This document shows positions 47,423-57,680 of a stretch of DNA of 64,000 nt, piece by piece. The stretch covers positions 3,534,001 to 3,598,000 of the forward strand of contig NZ_LT629786.1 in assembly GCF_900105675.1 (NCBI RefSeq). The letters are read 5' to 3'. This DNA is from Pseudomonas synxantha. Lineage in GTDB: Bacteria > Pseudomonadota > Gammaproteobacteria > Pseudomonadales > Pseudomonadaceae. Every line of letters starts with the position of its first letter. Within the stretch, counting starts at the first letter, position 1. Below the pieces are notes generated by a model, which searched no databases, had not been told where the DNA came from, and was given only the letters and a program-made list of their open reading frames with translations. The position numbers and the translations under genes were made by a program.

Positions 47423-47989
47423 TCATATTGAGTGCCCGTGATCCAGGCAGCACAGCAGGCGGGCGACGGTATGTTCCAATGGGCCGGAGTTATCCAGTAC
47501 AAACAAGCCCGCGCCATTACCAGCGATCAGCTCGGCAGTGAACCGCGCATTGCGCGCCAGGCGTTCTTCGATGTCCTCCAGGGACTCTCTCCCCCGTGCG
47601 ATCAAGCGCTGGCGCAATACGGCCTGATCAACCGTCAGCAGCAGCACCAGCAACGTCGGATAACGCTCGCGGGTTTGCGCCAGGTGGGCGCGGGAACCAT
47701 TGACCAGCACATCGTCGCCGGCTGCCAGCCAGTCGTCGATCTCACGAGGAATTCCATAGGACAAGCCATTGGCCTGCCAGCTCAAGGCAAACGCGCCCTG
47801 GGCATCCATCGCCGCAAACTGCTCCGGGCTCACCCCTTGCGCCGCTTCGCCCACTGCCTCCGCCGAGCGCGTGATCACTCGGCGTACCAGGCGGCAGCCG
47901 CGTTCGACCAAGCGCGGGCGCGCGGCATCCAGCAGGCTGTCCTTGCCCGAACCCGATGGCCCGATGAGATAGATCAACCTGCCTGCCAT
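47423..47989 (-). CDS. phnN: ribose 1,5-bisphosphate phosphokinase PhnN
   Basis: Makes phosphoribosyl diphosphate from ribose 1,5-bisphosphate, the last step of the C-P lyase side path. 188 residues, guanylate-kinase-like: P-loop GPSGSGKDSLL at residue 9, RRVITRSAEA (substrate contact), SYGIPREIDDWLAAGDDVLVN and RLIARGRESLEDIEERLARN (lid). I start at ATG 47989 (MAGRLIYLIG), preceded by AAGAGGG; the frame remains open 47 codons upstream without similarity. No other phn genes are adjacent, so it is isolated here at the edge of the RTX island. Confidence 0.92.
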   Translation of the reverse strand: MAGRLIYLIGPSGSGKDSLLDAARPRLVERGCRLVRRVITRSAEAVGEAAQGVSPEQFAAMDAQGAFALSWQANGLSYGIPREIDDWLAAGDDVLVNGSRAHLAQTRERYPTLLVLLLTVDQAVLRQRLIARGRESLEDIEERLARNARFTAELIAGNGAGLFVLDNSGPLEHTVARLLCCLDHGHSI

Positions 47990-48383
47990 CAACACACCCT
48001 CTTCGTTAGTCACAGGAAAGTATATCCAGCAATCGTGCAACGGCCAGGCCGGCGGCGGCCACCTTACCCGAGTGCGACCCAACGCGCACCACGTATACGT
48101 TACGCAATAAAGGACTTTACCTACGGCCAACCATCCGGAATGCCGCCATTATGCCGAGCGAGCTGTACGCAGGAGGCCGTGCCCCAACCAGGTTTCCATC
48201 CCTGGTCGACCGCCTGCGCACAGCTCGCCCTGTTTGACCCACCCCATCAGTGACTGAACCACTGCAATCGGGGCTGGCAGACCGTTTTTTTCAGCCCACG
48301 ACGATGTAATCCCCTGCGCTTTCAGGATGGCCCCACCCAATCCCGACTTCGCCGCCCGGCTGCTTTATGGCGCACAGATCTAC

Positions 48384-48471
48384 TGTGGGAGGGGGCTTGC
48401 TCCCGATGGCGGTGTAATATTCAGCTGATCATTGACTGACCTACGCTATCGGGAGCAAGCCCCCTCCCACA
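48384..48471. repeat. REPIN
   Basis: Inverted REP pair (TGTGGGAGGGGGCTTGCTCC at the left, complement at the right), interior about 40 nt. Confidence 0.88.
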
Positions 48472-48513
48472 TTTGCCCGGCGGTGATTGCCAGAGTGCAT
48501 TTCAAGGCCATGA

Positions 48514-48539
48514 AAAAGGCGACCCGAGAGTCGCCTTTT
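48514..48539 (-). terminator. terminator of the small lipoprotein gene
   Basis: 10-bp stem AAAAGGCGAC / GTCGCCTTTT with a 6-nt loop, directly after the stop codon at 48541, with the T-run on the minus strand. Confidence 0.85.
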
Positions 48540-48540
48540 G

Positions 48541-48936
48541 TCATTGTGCGTACTGCTTGCTCAACCCCGGCGGCACGCCTTGTACGTTGGTTTCTTCCCA
48601 GGGCCCGTTGGGGCTGATGGAGCGGCTCCAGCCGTTGCTCCAGCGATAGTAGGTGCGCTGGCGGTAGAAGGTGTCGGTCTGGTCGTCGAGTACGTACACC
48701 TGCATCTTGCCGTCCCAGTGGCTGGCGGCGCCCGGTGGTGGAGCGAAGGTGGGCGATTTGGTTGGCAATGGCTTCGGCGGCGGGGTCACCGGGCCAGACG
48801 GCTTGGTGCTCGGCTGGGTCGACGGACCCGACGGCGGGATGGTCGGGCCAGTGGGGGACGGCGGTGGGCGGTGGACCGCACAAGCGCTCAAGCCAAGTAC
48901 CAGGCTAAGCAGGGTGATGCGTGCAAATGCGGTCAT
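48541..48936 (-). CDS. small proline-rich lipoprotein, unknown function
   Basis: 131 residues. Signal peptide with lipobox LSAC (MTAFARITLLSLVLGLSAC), so the mature protein starts at C19 and is membrane-anchored. Residues 23-70 are Pro/Ser/Thr-rich and probably extended; 71-131 form a compact Trp/Tyr-rich domain (HWDGKMQVYVLDDQTDTFYR, YYRWSNGWSRSISPNGPWEE). I do not recognise the family. It lies 15 nt after ccmI on the same strand, so it may be the tail of the ccm transcript. Confidence 0.8.
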   Translation of the reverse strand: MTAFARITLLSLVLGLSACAVHRPPPSPTGPTIPPSGPSTQPSTKPSGPVTPPPKPLPTKSPTFAPPPGAASHWDGKMQVYVLDDQTDTFYRQRTYYRWSNGWSRSISPNGPWEETNVQGVPPGLSKQYAQ

Positions 48937-48951
48937 GGGCGTTTCCTCGAG

Positions 48952-50136
48952 TTATTTATCCGGACTGTCGATGGTCAGCTGCTGCGGCGCAGTGGTGCTG
49001 CTGGCCAGGGGTTGGCTGCGGCCGATCCATTCGCCAGTGGTCGGAACACCTGCCCGGGATATGCGCGCAACCAGTTGGACTTCGGGGAAGTTGGACAGTT
49101 TCAACTGCGGCATCATTGCATCGGCATCGCCCAGTTCAACGGTGATGGGCAGTTCGGCGACGGTGATGCGCTTGGCCGCCAACGGTGCCGGTGGGCCGGA
49201 GACGGCGCGGGCGAAGATGAACACGCTGTCGGTCGGCAAGGTTTTGGCTTTCGCCTCGGCGGACAGGTCCACACGCACTGTCATGACCGCCTTGTGCGCG
49301 ACCGTACCGCCGCTTTCCTTGAGCTTCTCGGCAGCGCGATCGATACCGCCTTGCAGCGCCACACGAGAATTGTCTTGCGCCGGCAGTTGCGCCAGCAGGC
49401 GGTTCCAGTAGTCGATCGCCTCCTGGTAACGCTGGCCTTCAAAGGCGGCGATACCCAACAGGCCAAGGCTGGTGACTTCCTTGGGGTCGAGCTTCAACGC
49501 CTCGTCGGTCAGCGCCTGCACCTTGGGCGACCACTGTTTGTTGTCGGCGAAGTATTGCGCCTGGGCCCACTGGCCGAGCAATTCCGGCTGGCGCCCGGCC
49601 AATGCCACGGTACGCTCGAAGACTTTGGCGGCATCGGCGGAACGGTCCTGGGCCATGTAGGCGCGGCCCAGGAAGTACAGGCCCTCGGCCGAGTCCGGCT
49701 GGGCTGCCGCGGCACGCTCCAGGCGCTGGGTCATGTCGGCCATGGATACCGGCGGCTGGGAGAACTCACGGGTCAGTTCAACCTTATCGCTCGCCCCATA
49801 ATGCAGGTACAGCACAACGCCGAGGACGGGCACCAGAAACGCCGCCAAAAACGGCAAGGGTTTACCCAAGCGCGATTCACGGGGCTTTTCCACGCCTTCG
49901 GTATCGGCCAGCAGCTCACGGGCGGCTTCGGCGCGGCCGGTGTCCAGTTGCGCGGCGTTCAATACACCTTCGTCCTGCTGCACTTGCAGCTCGGCGACGC
50001 GCTCCTGATACAGCGCAACGTTCAGCGCGGTGCGATCCTCCTCACGCTGGGCACGGCGGCCGCGCAGTACCGGGATGAGCAGAAAACTCAGGGCAATCAG
50101 AAGCAGCAAGCCGGCTGCGAGCCAGAAATCAATCAT
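48952..50136 (-). CDS. ccmI: cytochrome c maturation protein CcmI
   Basis: Apocytochrome c chaperone that hands the C-terminal helix of apocytochrome to the heme ligation complex. 394 residues from ATG 50136 ([13 protein letters not shown]): two N-terminal membrane segments (about 3-23 and 92-112), a coiled, charged cytoplasmic loop between them (EERRA..., [20 protein letters not shown]), then periplasmic TPR units ([40 protein letters not shown]) and a C-terminal domain ([20 protein letters not shown]). It overlaps ccmH by 8 nt. Confidence 0.93.
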   Translation of the reverse strand: MIDFWLAAGLLLLIALSFLLIPVLRGRRAQREEDRTALNVALYQERVAELQVQQDEGVLNAAQLDTGRAEAARELLADTEGVEKPRESRLGKPLPFLAAFLVPVLGVVLYLHYGASDKVELTREFSQPPVSMADMTQRLERAAAAQPDSAEGLYFLGRAYMAQDRSADAAKVFERTVALAGRQPELLGQWAQAQYFADNKQWSPKVQALTDEALKLDPKEVTSLGLLGIAAFEGQRYQEAIDYWNRLLAQLPAQDNSRVALQGGIDRAAEKLKESGGTVAHKAVMTVRVDLSAEAKAKTLPTDSVFIFARAVSGPPAPLAAKRITVAELPITVELGDADAMMPQLKLSNFPEVQLVARISRAGVPTTGEWIGRSQPLASSTTAPQQLTIDSPDK

Positions 50137-50602
50137 CAGTCTTGGTGTCCAGCAATTGGTCGAGACGTTTGCGCTCTTCAGGGGAAAGCGCATCGGAACC
50201 ATCGGTCGGCGCGGCGCGGCGACGACGCACGATCACCGCCATCACCACGACGCCGGCCAGCAGCAGGCCGGCAGGGCCGAACCAGAGCAGCGCGGTCTTG
50301 CCGGTGAGGGCCGGTTTGTAGCGCACGAAATCACCGTAGCGGTCGACCATGAAATCGATGATCTGCTGGTCGTCCTTGCCCTCACCCAGCATGCGGAAGA
50401 TCTCTCTGCGCAGGTCGGTGGCGATGGGTGCGTTGGAGTCGGCGATGTCCTGGTTCTGGCACTTGGGGCAGCGCAGTTCCTTGGTCAGGTCGCGGAAACG
50501 CTCGCGCTCGGCGTCGTTGGCGAATTCGTAGGTGTCGATGGCAGCGTGGGCCACACCGGCCAGGCCCAAGGCCAAAACAGCGGCGGCTAACAGACGCTTC
50601 AT
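50129..50602 (-). CDS. ccmH: cytochrome c maturation protein CcmH
   Basis: Thiol oxidoreductase that keeps the CxxCH of apocytochrome c reduced. 157 residues. Signal peptide to about residue 20, then [20 protein letters not shown], the active-site [19 protein letters not shown] (C44/C47), a helical domain, a membrane helix (about 105-125) and a charged tail. Overlaps with ccmI (8 nt) and ccmG (4 nt) show one operon. Confidence 0.96.
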   Translation of the reverse strand: MKRLLAAAVLALGLAGVAHAAIDTYEFANDAERERFRDLTKELRCPKCQNQDIADSNAPIATDLRREIFRMLGEGKDDQQIIDFMVDRYGDFVRYKPALTGKTALLWFGPAGLLLAGVVVMAVIVRRRRAAPTDGSDALSPEERKRLDQLLDTKTDD

Positions 50603-51135
50603 GGCTTGGCCTCATCGACCAGGGCCTGGTACTTGGCGGCCAGTTGCTCGCGCCACACTACCTCGTCGATCACGCCGACATACTTGTCGCGGATCACGCC
50701 CTTGGCGTCGATAAAGAAGGTCTCCGGCGCGCCGTACACGCCAAGGTTCAAACCGAGGTTGCCGTCTTCATCGCGGATATCCAGCTGGTAGGGGTTATGG
50801 AACTCGGCCAGCCATTTAAGGGCCGCCGCATTGTCGTCCTTGTAGTTGATGCCGTAGATCACCACGCCCTTCTCGGCCAGCTTGTTCAGCACCGGATGCT
50901 CGACGCGGCAGGAAATGCACCATGTCGCCCACACATTGACCAGCGCCGGCTTGCCCTGCAAGTCGGCCTGGGTCAGGATCTTGTCGCCCTGCACTGTCGG
51001 CAGGTTGAATGCCGGGAACGGCTTGCCGATCATCGCCGAAGGCAGCTCGGCCGGGTCCAGGTACAAACCGCGATACAGGAACACCGCCACCAGCAGGAAC
51101 AACGCCAGTGGCACCACCATCAACCAACGCTTCAT
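50599..51135 (-). CDS. ccmG: thiol:disulfide interchange protein CcmG/DsbE
   Basis: Membrane-anchored thioredoxin-like reductant of CcmH and apocytochrome c. 178 residues: N-terminal membrane anchor (about 4-22), thioredoxin fold with VNVWATWCISCRVEHP (active site CISC rather than the more usual CPTC or CPSC), KDDNAAALKWL and the cis-proline loop GVYGAPETFFID. It overlaps ccmF by 4 nt and ccmH by 4 nt. Confidence 0.96.
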   Translation of the reverse strand: MKRWLMVVPLALFLLVAVFLYRGLYLDPAELPSAMIGKPFPAFNLPTVQGDKILTQADLQGKPALVNVWATWCISCRVEHPVLNKLAEKGVVIYGINYKDDNAAALKWLAEFHNPYQLDIRDEDGNLGLNLGVYGAPETFFIDAKGVIRDKYVGVIDEVVWREQLAAKYQALVDEAKP

Positions 51136-53117
51136 ACCGCAGCTCCCATACCCAGTGCTTCACGCACCCGGCTCTTGACCTTGACCCGATAACGCCGGTC
51201 CAGCGCTGCGAGCAAACCGCCAAAACCGGTGAGCAGACCGCCGAACCAGATCCAGCGCACGAAGGGTTTGACATGCACCCGCACGGCCCAGGCGCCGTCG
51301 CCCAGAGGTTCTCCGAGGGCCACATACAGGTCACGGGTGAAACCGGCGTCGATGCCCGCTTCGGTCATCATCGAGCTCTGCACGGTGTACAGGCGTTTTT
51401 CCGGGTGCAGCACGGTGATTTCCTTGCCATTGCGCACCACGCGCACCGTGCCTTTGTCTGAGGTGAAGTTCGGCCCTTCGAAGTGCTTGGCACCTTCGAA
51501 GATGAATTGGTAACCGGCCAGGTCCATGGATTCGCCCGGCGCCAGGCGCAGGTCGCGCTCGGCGCTGTTCTGGCTGGACAGCACCACACCGAGGGCGCAC
51601 ACCGCGATGCCGATGTGAGCGATCTGCATGCCCCAGTAGCTGCGGGTCAGGGTCGGCAGACCTTTGAGCAAACCTTTGTGACGGGTCTTGTCGACGATGT
51701 CACGCACACCGGCCAGTAATACCCAGGCGGCGAGCAGGAAGGTGGCGAGCACTGCCCAGTTGAAGTCGCCGTAGGCAATACCGGCGACCACGGCCAGCGC
51801 AACGCTGCCGAGTAGCACCGGAGCGAGCATGCCCACCAGCCATTTCACCGGAGTGTCTTTCCAGCGCACCAGCACGCCCACCGCCATCACCACCATCAAC
51901 AAGCCCATCAGCGGGATGAACAAGGCATTGAAGTACGGCGGGCCCACGGACAGCTTGGCGCCGCTGAGGGCATCCAGCACCAACGGGTACAGGGTGCCGA
52001 GCAGGATCATCGACGCGGCCACCACCAGCACCAGGTTATTGCCCAGCAGCAGGGTTTCCCGCGACCACAGGTTAAAGCCGACCTGGCTCTTGACCACCGG
52101 TGCGCGCAGGGCGAACAGGGTCAGCGAGCCGCCGACCACAAACAGCAGGAAGATCAGGATGAACACGCCGCGCTCCGGGTCGGAGGCGAACGCATGCACA
52201 GAGGTCAGCACGCCCGAACGCACCAGGAAGGTGCCGAGCAGGCTGAGGGAAAACGCAGCGATGGCGAGCAGCACGGTCCAGCTCTTGAACACGCCGCGTT
52301 TTTCGGTGACCGCCAGGGAATGAATCAGCGCCGTGCCCACCAGCCAGGGCATGAACGAGGCGTTTTCCACCGGATCCCAGAACCACCAACCGCCCCAGCC
52401 GAGTTCGTAGTAGGCCCACCATGAGCCCAAGGTGATACCAATACCGAGGAAGGCCCAGGCAACGATGGTCCATGGCCGCGACCAACGCGCCCACGCCGCA
52501 TCCAGGCGCCCGCCGAGCAAGGCGGCGATGGCGAAGGCAAAGGCCACGGAGAAGCCGACGTAGCCCATGTAGAGCATTGGCGGATGCACGATCAGGCCGA
52601 TGTCCTGCAACAGCGGGTTGAGGTCATGCCCGTCCGCCGGGATCTGCGGCAGCATGCGGCTGAACGGGTTGGAGGTCATGATCAGGAACAGCAAAAAGCC
52701 AATGCTGATCATGCCCATCACCGCCAGCACCCGTGCCAGCATGACTTGCGGCAGTTGGCGCGAAAACACCGATACGGCGAAGGTCCAGCCACCGAGGATC
52801 AATGCCCACAGCAGCAACGAACCTTCGTGGGCGCCCCACACGGCGCTGAACTTGTAATACCAGGGCAAGGCGCTGTTGGAGTTGTTTGCGACATAGGCGA
52901 CGGAAAAGTCGTCGGTCATGAAGGCGTAGGTCAGGCAACCGAAGGCGAACAACAGGAAGGCAAACTGGCCCCAGGCGGCCGGCTGCGCCAGGCTCATCCA
53001 CAGGCGGTCACCGCGCCAGGCGCCGAGCAATGGCACCACGGCCTGGACCACGGCAAAGCACAGGGCGAGAATCATCGCCAACTGGCCCAGCTCCGGAATA
53101 AACAGTGCGGACGTCAT
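51132..53117 (-). CDS. ccmF: cytochrome c heme lyase subunit CcmF
   Basis: Large membrane subunit of the heme lyase that takes heme from holo-CcmE and attaches it to apocytochrome c. 661 residues, about 15 membrane segments. The heme-handling Trp-rich motif reads GWGGWWFWDPVENASFMPWL near residue 235, with conserved histidines around it (WGAHEGSLLLW near residue 93; IVHPPMLYMGYVG). The C-terminal periplasmic domain (LAPGESMDLAGYQFIFEGAK) is family-typical. It follows ccmE with a 3-nt gap. Confidence 0.97.
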   Translation of the reverse strand: MTSALFIPELGQLAMILALCFAVVQAVVPLLGAWRGDRLWMSLAQPAAWGQFAFLLFAFGCLTYAFMTDDFSVAYVANNSNSALPWYYKFSAVWGAHEGSLLLWALILGGWTFAVSVFSRQLPQVMLARVLAVMGMISIGFLLFLIMTSNPFSRMLPQIPADGHDLNPLLQDIGLIVHPPMLYMGYVGFSVAFAFAIAALLGGRLDAAWARWSRPWTIVAWAFLGIGITLGSWWAYYELGWGGWWFWDPVENASFMPWLVGTALIHSLAVTEKRGVFKSWTVLLAIAAFSLSLLGTFLVRSGVLTSVHAFASDPERGVFILIFLLFVVGGSLTLFALRAPVVKSQVGFNLWSRETLLLGNNLVLVVAASMILLGTLYPLVLDALSGAKLSVGPPYFNALFIPLMGLLMVVMAVGVLVRWKDTPVKWLVGMLAPVLLGSVALAVVAGIAYGDFNWAVLATFLLAAWVLLAGVRDIVDKTRHKGLLKGLPTLTRSYWGMQIAHIGIAVCALGVVLSSQNSAERDLRLAPGESMDLAGYQFIFEGAKHFEGPNFTSDKGTVRVVRNGKEITVLHPEKRLYTVQSSMMTEAGIDAGFTRDLYVALGEPLGDGAWAVRVHVKPFVRWIWFGGLLTGFGGLLAALDRRYRVKVKSRVREALGMGAAV

Positions 53118-53120
53118 CGG

Positions 53121-53588
53121 TTAGCCCTCCTTGGCAGGCTGCGGTTCTGCGCCAGGCGCGGACTGGCCGCTGTCTTTCAAGGCCTTTGTGACCTCCGGCG
53201 GCATGTACTTTTCATCGTGCTTGGCCAAAACTTCGTCAGCCACTACCACTCCATCGGCATTGAGCTTGCCCAGGGCAACGATGCCCTGGCCTTCGCGGAA
53301 CAAGTCGGGGAGGATGCCGCGGTAAGTGATGGTCACGGCCTTGTTGAAATCGGTGACCACGAAGGTCACGTCAAGGGAATCGCCGGAACGCTTCAACGAG
53401 CCCTGCTCCACCATGCCACCGGCGCGGATGCGCGTGTCCAGCGGGGCTTCGCCATTGGCGATCTGGGTCGGGGTGTAGAACAGGTTGATGTTCTCCCGCA
53501 GGGCGCTCATCGCCAGGCCCACGGCAATACCCACCCCGGCCAGGATGGCAAGGATGATCAACAGACGCTTTCTACGCAGCGGATTCAC
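53121..53588 (-). CDS. ccmE: cytochrome c maturation heme chaperone CcmE
   Basis: Periplasmic heme chaperone that binds heme covalently through a histidine. 155 residues from GTG 53588 ([20 protein letters not shown], membrane anchor 9-29). The beta-barrel has [20 protein letters not shown] and [20 protein letters not shown], with the heme-binding His in [11 protein letters not shown]. The frame stays open 33 codons upstream, but the GTG overlaps the ccmD stop as GTGA, which sets the start. Confidence 0.95.
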   Translation of the reverse strand: MNPLRRKRLLIILAILAGVGIAVGLAMSALRENINLFYTPTQIANGEAPLDTRIRAGGMVEQGSLKRSGDSLDVTFVVTDFNKAVTITYRGILPDLFREGQGIVALGKLNADGVVVADEVLAKHDEKYMPPEVTKALKDSGQSAPGAEPQPAKEG

Positions 53589-53761
53589 TTTTCGGTCTCC
53601 CGGCGCAGACGTCGCGCCTCTTGTTGCAGGTAACGCTTGCGGGCCAGGATCGGCGCGGCGACGTTGAGGGCCAGCACCGCCAGGCAAATGCCATAGGCCG
53701 TCCAGACATACAGGCCATGGTGGCCCATGGCGAGAAAATCACTGAAAGAAGCAAAACTCAT
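53585..53761 (-). CDS. ccmD: cytochrome c maturation protein CcmD
   Basis: 58-residue single-membrane-span protein needed to release holo-CcmE from Ccm[23 protein letters not shown], then the membrane segment (about 18-38) and a basic tail [20 protein letters not shown], as in other CcmD proteins. Start ATG 53761 overlaps the ccmC stop by 4 nt; its own stop overlaps ccmE by 4 nt. Confidence 0.95.
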   Translation of the reverse strand: MSFASFSDFLAMGHHGLYVWTAYGICLAVLALNVAAPILARKRYLQQEARRLRRETEK

Positions 53762-54513
53762 CCACGCGCTCCCAGGCTGGTTTGCACTTCGGCTTTTACC
53801 CAACTGGTGCGGGCTTCACGCTTGAGCACTTCAAGGCGCATGCGCAGCAGTAATACGGCACCGAAGAAGCAGTAGAACCCCAGCACCATCAGCAGCAGTG
53901 GCGCCCACATTTGCACGGGCATCGCCGGTTTTTCGGTGAGGGTGAAGGTGGCGCCCTGGTGCAGGGTGTTCCACCACTCCACCGAGTATTTGATGATCGG
54001 GATGTTGATCACGCCGACAATCGCCAGCACCGCGCAGGCCTTGGCGGCGCTGTCGCGGTTGCTGATGGCGTTGCCCAGGGCAATCAGGCCGAAGTACAGG
54101 AACAGCAGGATCAGCATCGAGGTCAGGCGTGCGTCCCACACCCACCATGAACCCCAGGTCGGCTTGCCCCAGATTGCACCGGTGACCAGCGCCATGGCGG
54201 TCATCCACGCGCCAATCGGCGCGGCGCATTGCAGGGCCACGTCGGCCAGCTTCATCTTCCACACCAGGCCGACGATGCCGCACACCGCCAGCATCACGTA
54301 GCAGGACTGGGCCAGCATCGCGGCAGGAACATGGATATAGATGATGCGAAAGCTGTTGCCTTGCTGGTAGTCGGGCGGCGCGAAGGCCAGGCCCCAGACC
54401 AGGCCGATGCCGATCAACAACACGGCGGCGACGCTCAACCACGGCAGCAGCTTGCCACTGATGCCATAAAACCATTTGGGCGAGCCGAGCTTGTGAAACC
54501 AGGTCCAGTTCAT
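53758..54513 (-). CDS. ccmC: heme exporter/handling protein CcmC
   Basis: Loads heme onto CcmE. 251 residues, six membrane segments. The heme-handling motif is [20 protein letters not shown] near residue 124, and flanking histidines lie in [14 protein letters not shown] and [10 protein letters not shown]. Start at ATG 54513 ([16 protein letters not shown]); the frame is open five codons further. An 88-nt gap separates it from ccmB. Confidence 0.96.
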   Translation of the reverse strand: MNWTWFHKLGSPKWFYGISGKLLPWLSVAAVLLIGIGLVWGLAFAPPDYQQGNSFRIIYIHVPAAMLAQSCYVMLAVCGIVGLVWKMKLADVALQCAAPIGAWMTAMALVTGAIWGKPTWGSWWVWDARLTSMLILLFLYFGLIALGNAISNRDSAAKACAVLAIVGVINIPIIKYSVEWWNTLHQGATFTLTEKPAMPVQMWAPLLLMVLGFYCFFGAVLLLRMRLEVLKREARTSWVKAEVQTSLGARG

Positions 54514-54601
54514 TGCAGTTTCCATCACGGATGCTTTTCGTCGTGGCGAGAAGCTCAGGGTCTTTACTGACTCAACGTCATCAACGCCGGGTCAGACCTC
54601 A

Positions 54602-55270
54602 TTATTCACCGACGCTGATTTTCAGGCCGGCAGCTATAGCAAAGGGTGTCAGGGTTACCGCCAGGGCAGTCAGGCTACCGAGCCATAAGAGGTAACCGGT
54701 CGCCGGCATGCCCATCAGCGCGGCTTGCAAAGCGCCGCTGCCGAGGATCAATACCGGGATGTACAAAGGCAGAATCAGCAGGGCCAGCAACAGACCACCG
54801 CGCTTCAAGCCAACGGTCAGCGCTGCCCCTACGGCTCCCAACAGGCTCAGGGCCGGCGTGCCAAGCAACAAGGATAGAAGCAACACTGGCAGGCACTCGC
54901 TGGGCAACCCTAGCATCATCGCCAGCAAGGGTGAGAGCAGCACCAGCGCCAGGCCGGAAAAAGCCCAGTGTGCCAGTACCTTGGCCAGTACCAGAAGTGG
55001 CAAGGGGTGCGACGAAAGGACCCACTGCTCCAGGGAACCATCTTCGAAATCACTGCGAAACAGCCCGTCCAGCGAGAGCAGGACCGATAAAAGCGCCGCT
55101 ACCCACACCAGTCCTGGGGACAAGGTTTGCAACAGTTTAGTCTCCGGGCCGACCGCCAGCGGGAACAGCGCGATCACAATCGCAAAGAACACCAACGGGT
55201 TGGCCAGCTCGGCCGGGCGACGACACAGCAGCCGCGCTTCACGCGCGACCAACAGGGCAAACACACTCAT
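54602..55270 (-). CDS. ccmB: heme exporter permease CcmB
   Basis: Membrane subunit of the CcmAB ABC transporter that releases holo-CcmE. 222 residues, six membrane segments. [20 protein letters not shown] at the N-terminus, [20 protein letters not shown] and [20 protein letters not shown] are family signatures. ATG 55270 overlaps the ccmA stop by 4 nt. Confidence 0.96.
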   Translation of the reverse strand: MSVFALLVAREARLLCRRPAELANPLVFFAIVIALFPLAVGPETKLLQTLSPGLVWVAALLSVLLSLDGLFRSDFEDGSLEQWVLSSHPLPLLVLAKVLAHWAFSGLALVLLSPLLAMMLGLPSECLPVLLLSLLLGTPALSLLGAVGAALTVGLKRGGLLLALLILPLYIPVLILGSGALQAALMGMPATGYLLWLGSLTALAVTLTPFAIAAGLKISVGE

Positions 55271-55902
55271 GCCGACCACCGCCCGAGGTCCAACTCGCGA
55301 AAACCCGCGGGCAGGCGCGTCAGGGTGTGGTGGGTGGTCAGTACCACCAGGCCGCCTTTCTCGCAGTGCTGGGCCAGGTGCTCTTCGAGTTGGGCCACGC
55401 CCTGTTTGTCGAGGGCGGTAAAGGGTTCATCGAGAATCCACAGCGGCGGACCGGGCAGGTACAAACGCGCCAGGGCCACGCGGCGCTGCTGGCCGGCGGA
55501 GAGGGTGTGGCAGGGAACGTCTTCGAAACCCTTGAGGCCCACCGAGGCCAGGGCCTGCCAGATCGCGTCGCGGGAAGCGGGGTGATGCAGGGCGCTGAGC
55601 CAACTGAGATTTTCTTCAGCGGTGAGCACGTCCTTGATACCGGCGGCGTGGCCGATCCAGATCAGGTTGCGCGCCAGTTCGGTACGTTGTTCGTGCAAGG
55701 GCTTGCCGTTGAGTCGTATATCACCTGCCGTGGGCTGCATCAAACCGGCCAGCAGGCGCAGCAGGCTGGTCTTGCCGCTGCCATTAGGCCCACTGATTTG
55801 CACCATGTCGCCCCCCGCCAGCCGCAGCTCGAGTTGCTCGAACAACAGGCGCAGGTCGCGTTCACAGGCAAGCGCTACGGCTTCAAGAAGAGGGCTGGTC
55901 AA
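55267..55902 (-). CDS. ccmA: heme exporter ATP-binding protein CcmA
   Basis: ATPase of the CcmAB transporter, first gene of the ccmABCDEFGHI operon. 211 residues. Walker A is [17 protein letters not shown] (about 39-55), the ABC signature is [17 protein letters not shown] (near 134), Walker B is [12 protein letters not shown], and the switch His is in [10 protein letters not shown]. Start ATG 55902. The 200-nt gap to the divergent fliK-like gene should hold its promoter. Confidence 0.96.
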   Translation of the reverse strand: MTSPLLEAVALACERDLRLLFEQLELRLAGGDMVQISGPNGSGKTSLLRLLAGLMQPTAGDIRLNGKPLHEQRTELARNLIWIGHAAGIKDVLTAEENLSWLSALHHPASRDAIWQALASVGLKGFEDVPCHTLSAGQQRRVALARLYLPGPPLWILDEPFTALDKQGVAQLEEHLAQHCEKGGLVVLTTHHTLTRLPAGFRELDLGRWSA

Positions 55903-56102
55903 GAGATCGCGGGCCTTTACGGTTCAAGTCGGCGGTGCAGCGGCCGTTATAGAGAAATGCACAATAACGGCTTTGGCGACCGATTTTAGAGAGCTGGATC
56001 AAATAGTTGTGAGGTTTTACCGCTCTCTATTGCAGACGGGCGGCATTATACATGCGATGCCCTACTCTAAAGAGGGCAATTTCCCCAGAGACGACGTGCA
56101 CG

Positions 56103-57680
56103 ATGACCGGCGAGATCAACCTACCTCCACTGCCTCCAGCCCCAGCGCCCAAGCCTGCCCCCCTGCCTGCGGCTGGCGAGCTGCTCAGGCTGCTGGAGCC
56201 ACAGTCCGGCTTGATCGGCCCAGGGAAAACCGTGAACGCCGAGGTCATAGCGCTGAAGCAAGGCAGCGAAGCCTTTCAGTTGTTGCTTAAGTTGACCCTA
56301 GAAGGCGGTCGCCAGACTCTGGTCCAGGCCAGCAGCGCCCAGCCCTTGCCGTTGGGCAGCAATGTCGCGGTGAGCCAGACGCCTGCGGGCAACCTGGCCA
56401 TCACCTTGCAGCAAGCCATGAGCGCCAATGTCGCCGCCCTGACCCGCCTCGATACCTCGCAAATGCCGGTGGGCACGTTGCTGCAAGCCAAAGTGCTGAC
56501 CACGCAAATGCTGCCCCAGGGCACGGCGCAGCCGGCGATCTATCGCTCGCTGGTGAGCGTGCTCAATAACGCCCTGGCCGGTGCCACCCTGACGCTGGAA
56601 AGTCCTCAACCCCTGCGGGTTGGCAGCTTGCTCAGCGCCATGGTGCAGAACGCGCAAACCCTGAGCTTCGTGCCATTGAGCGGCTTGAAGGACCAACTGG
56701 CCGTGGCGCAACAGCTTGCCACCCAGCAAAGTCGCCAAGGCTCGCTGGATGCCGTGTTCACCGCCTTGCAAAACCTGCCCCGTGGCGCCAGCACCTCCGC
56801 CGACCTGCGAGCCGCTGCCGAGCGTTTATTGGCGGCGTTGCCCGACCTGGCGCAAGTCAGCAACCCCAAGGTGCTGGCGCAGGTGATCCAGAACAGCGGT
56901 GCTTTCCTGGAAGCCAAGCTGCTCGCCGGGCAAAACCCGCAAATCCCCCCGCTGGATATGAAAGGCGCGCTGTTGCGCCTGGTCGCGGACCTGCTGCCCA
57001 CCCTGCCCGCCACCACCAACCTGAATGCCATCCTCGCCGCCAATACCCTGGCCCAGGTGTTGCCACATTTTGTCCGCAGCCCGTTGAACACCCTCGGCCA
57101 GGTCGGTGCCCGGCAGATACCGGCAAGCTTCCCGCTGCCCGAGCGGCTCATGGCCAAACTCGAAGGTGAAGGCGACCTGGAGAACCTGCTGCGCCTGGCC
57201 GCCGGCGCGATCTCCCGCTTGCAGAGCCATCAGCTGTCGAGCCTGGAACAGACCGGCACTACCGCCGACGGTCGCCTGCAAACCACCTGGCAGCTGGAAA
57301 TTCCCATGCGTACCTTGCAAGACATCGTGCCGTTGCAGGTCAAGTTTCAGCGCGAGGAGCCGGCGCCGGACAAGGACCAACCTGAGCGCAAGGACAAGAA
57401 GGACCCGAAACAGATGCTCTGGCGCGTCGAACTGGCCTTCGACATGGAGCCGCTGGGGCCGCTGCAAGTCCAGGCGCAATTGACCCAGGGCAAACTGTCC
57501 AGCCAGTTGTGGGCCAGCCGCCCGTTCACGGCCAGCCTGATCGAAAGCCACTTGGGCAGCCTGCGCGAACGCCTGGTGTCCTCGGGGCTCAACGTCGGCG
57601 ACCTGGATTGCCACCTGGGCACCCCGCCACGCGGCCCCAAAACCGGACTGGAACAACGCTGGGTGGATGAAACCGCATGA
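56103..57680 (+). CDS. FliK-like flagellar hook-length control domain protein
   Basis: 525 residues. Pro-rich N-terminus (LPPLPPAPAPKPAPLPAA), long Gln/Ala/Leu-rich helical middle, and a C-terminal domain with the hook-length-control type of sequence: MLWRVELAFDMEPLGPLQVQ, LSSQLWASRPFTASLIESHL, LRERLVSSGLNVGDLDCHLG. True FliK regulates hook length through FlhB. This copy is not in a flagellar cluster; it is divergent from ccmA and followed by an FlhB C-terminal homologue, so the pair copies the FliK/FlhB partnership. Role unknown. Start ATG 56103 chosen over an open frame 17 codons upstream. Confidence 0.82.
   Translation: MTGEINLPPLPPAPAPKPAPLPAAGELLRLLEPQSGLIGPGKTVNAEVIALKQGSEAFQLLLKLTLEGGRQTLVQASSAQPLPLGSNVAVSQTPAGNLAITLQQAMSANVAALTRLDTSQMPVGTLLQAKVLTTQMLPQGTAQPAIYRSLVSVLNNALAGATLTLESPQPLRVGSLLSAMVQNAQTLSFVPLSGLKDQLAVAQQLATQQSRQGSLDAVFTALQNLPRGASTSADLRAAAERLLAALPDLAQVSNPKVLAQVIQNSGAFLEAKLLAGQNPQIPPLDMKGALLRLVADLLPTLPATTNLNAILAANTLAQVLPHFVRSPLNTLGQVGARQIPASFPLPERLMAKLEGEGDLENLLRLAAGAISRLQSHQLSSLEQTGTTADGRLQTTWQLEIPMRTLQDIVPLQVKFQREEPAPDKDQPERKDKKDPKQMLWRVELAFDMEPLGPLQVQAQLTQGKLSSQLWASRPFTASLIESHLGSLRERLVSSGLNVGDLDCHLGTPPRGPKTGLEQRWVDETA

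Larger units (their letters stand above)
47990..48540. other. intergenic region upstream of phnN
   Basis: 551 bases. Contains a REPIN (48384-48471) and the terminator of the small lipoprotein gene (48514-48539). Between 48130 and 48380 I find no frame with gene-like sequence; a former phn gene could have been lost here, but no remnant is recognisable. Confidence 0.5.
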
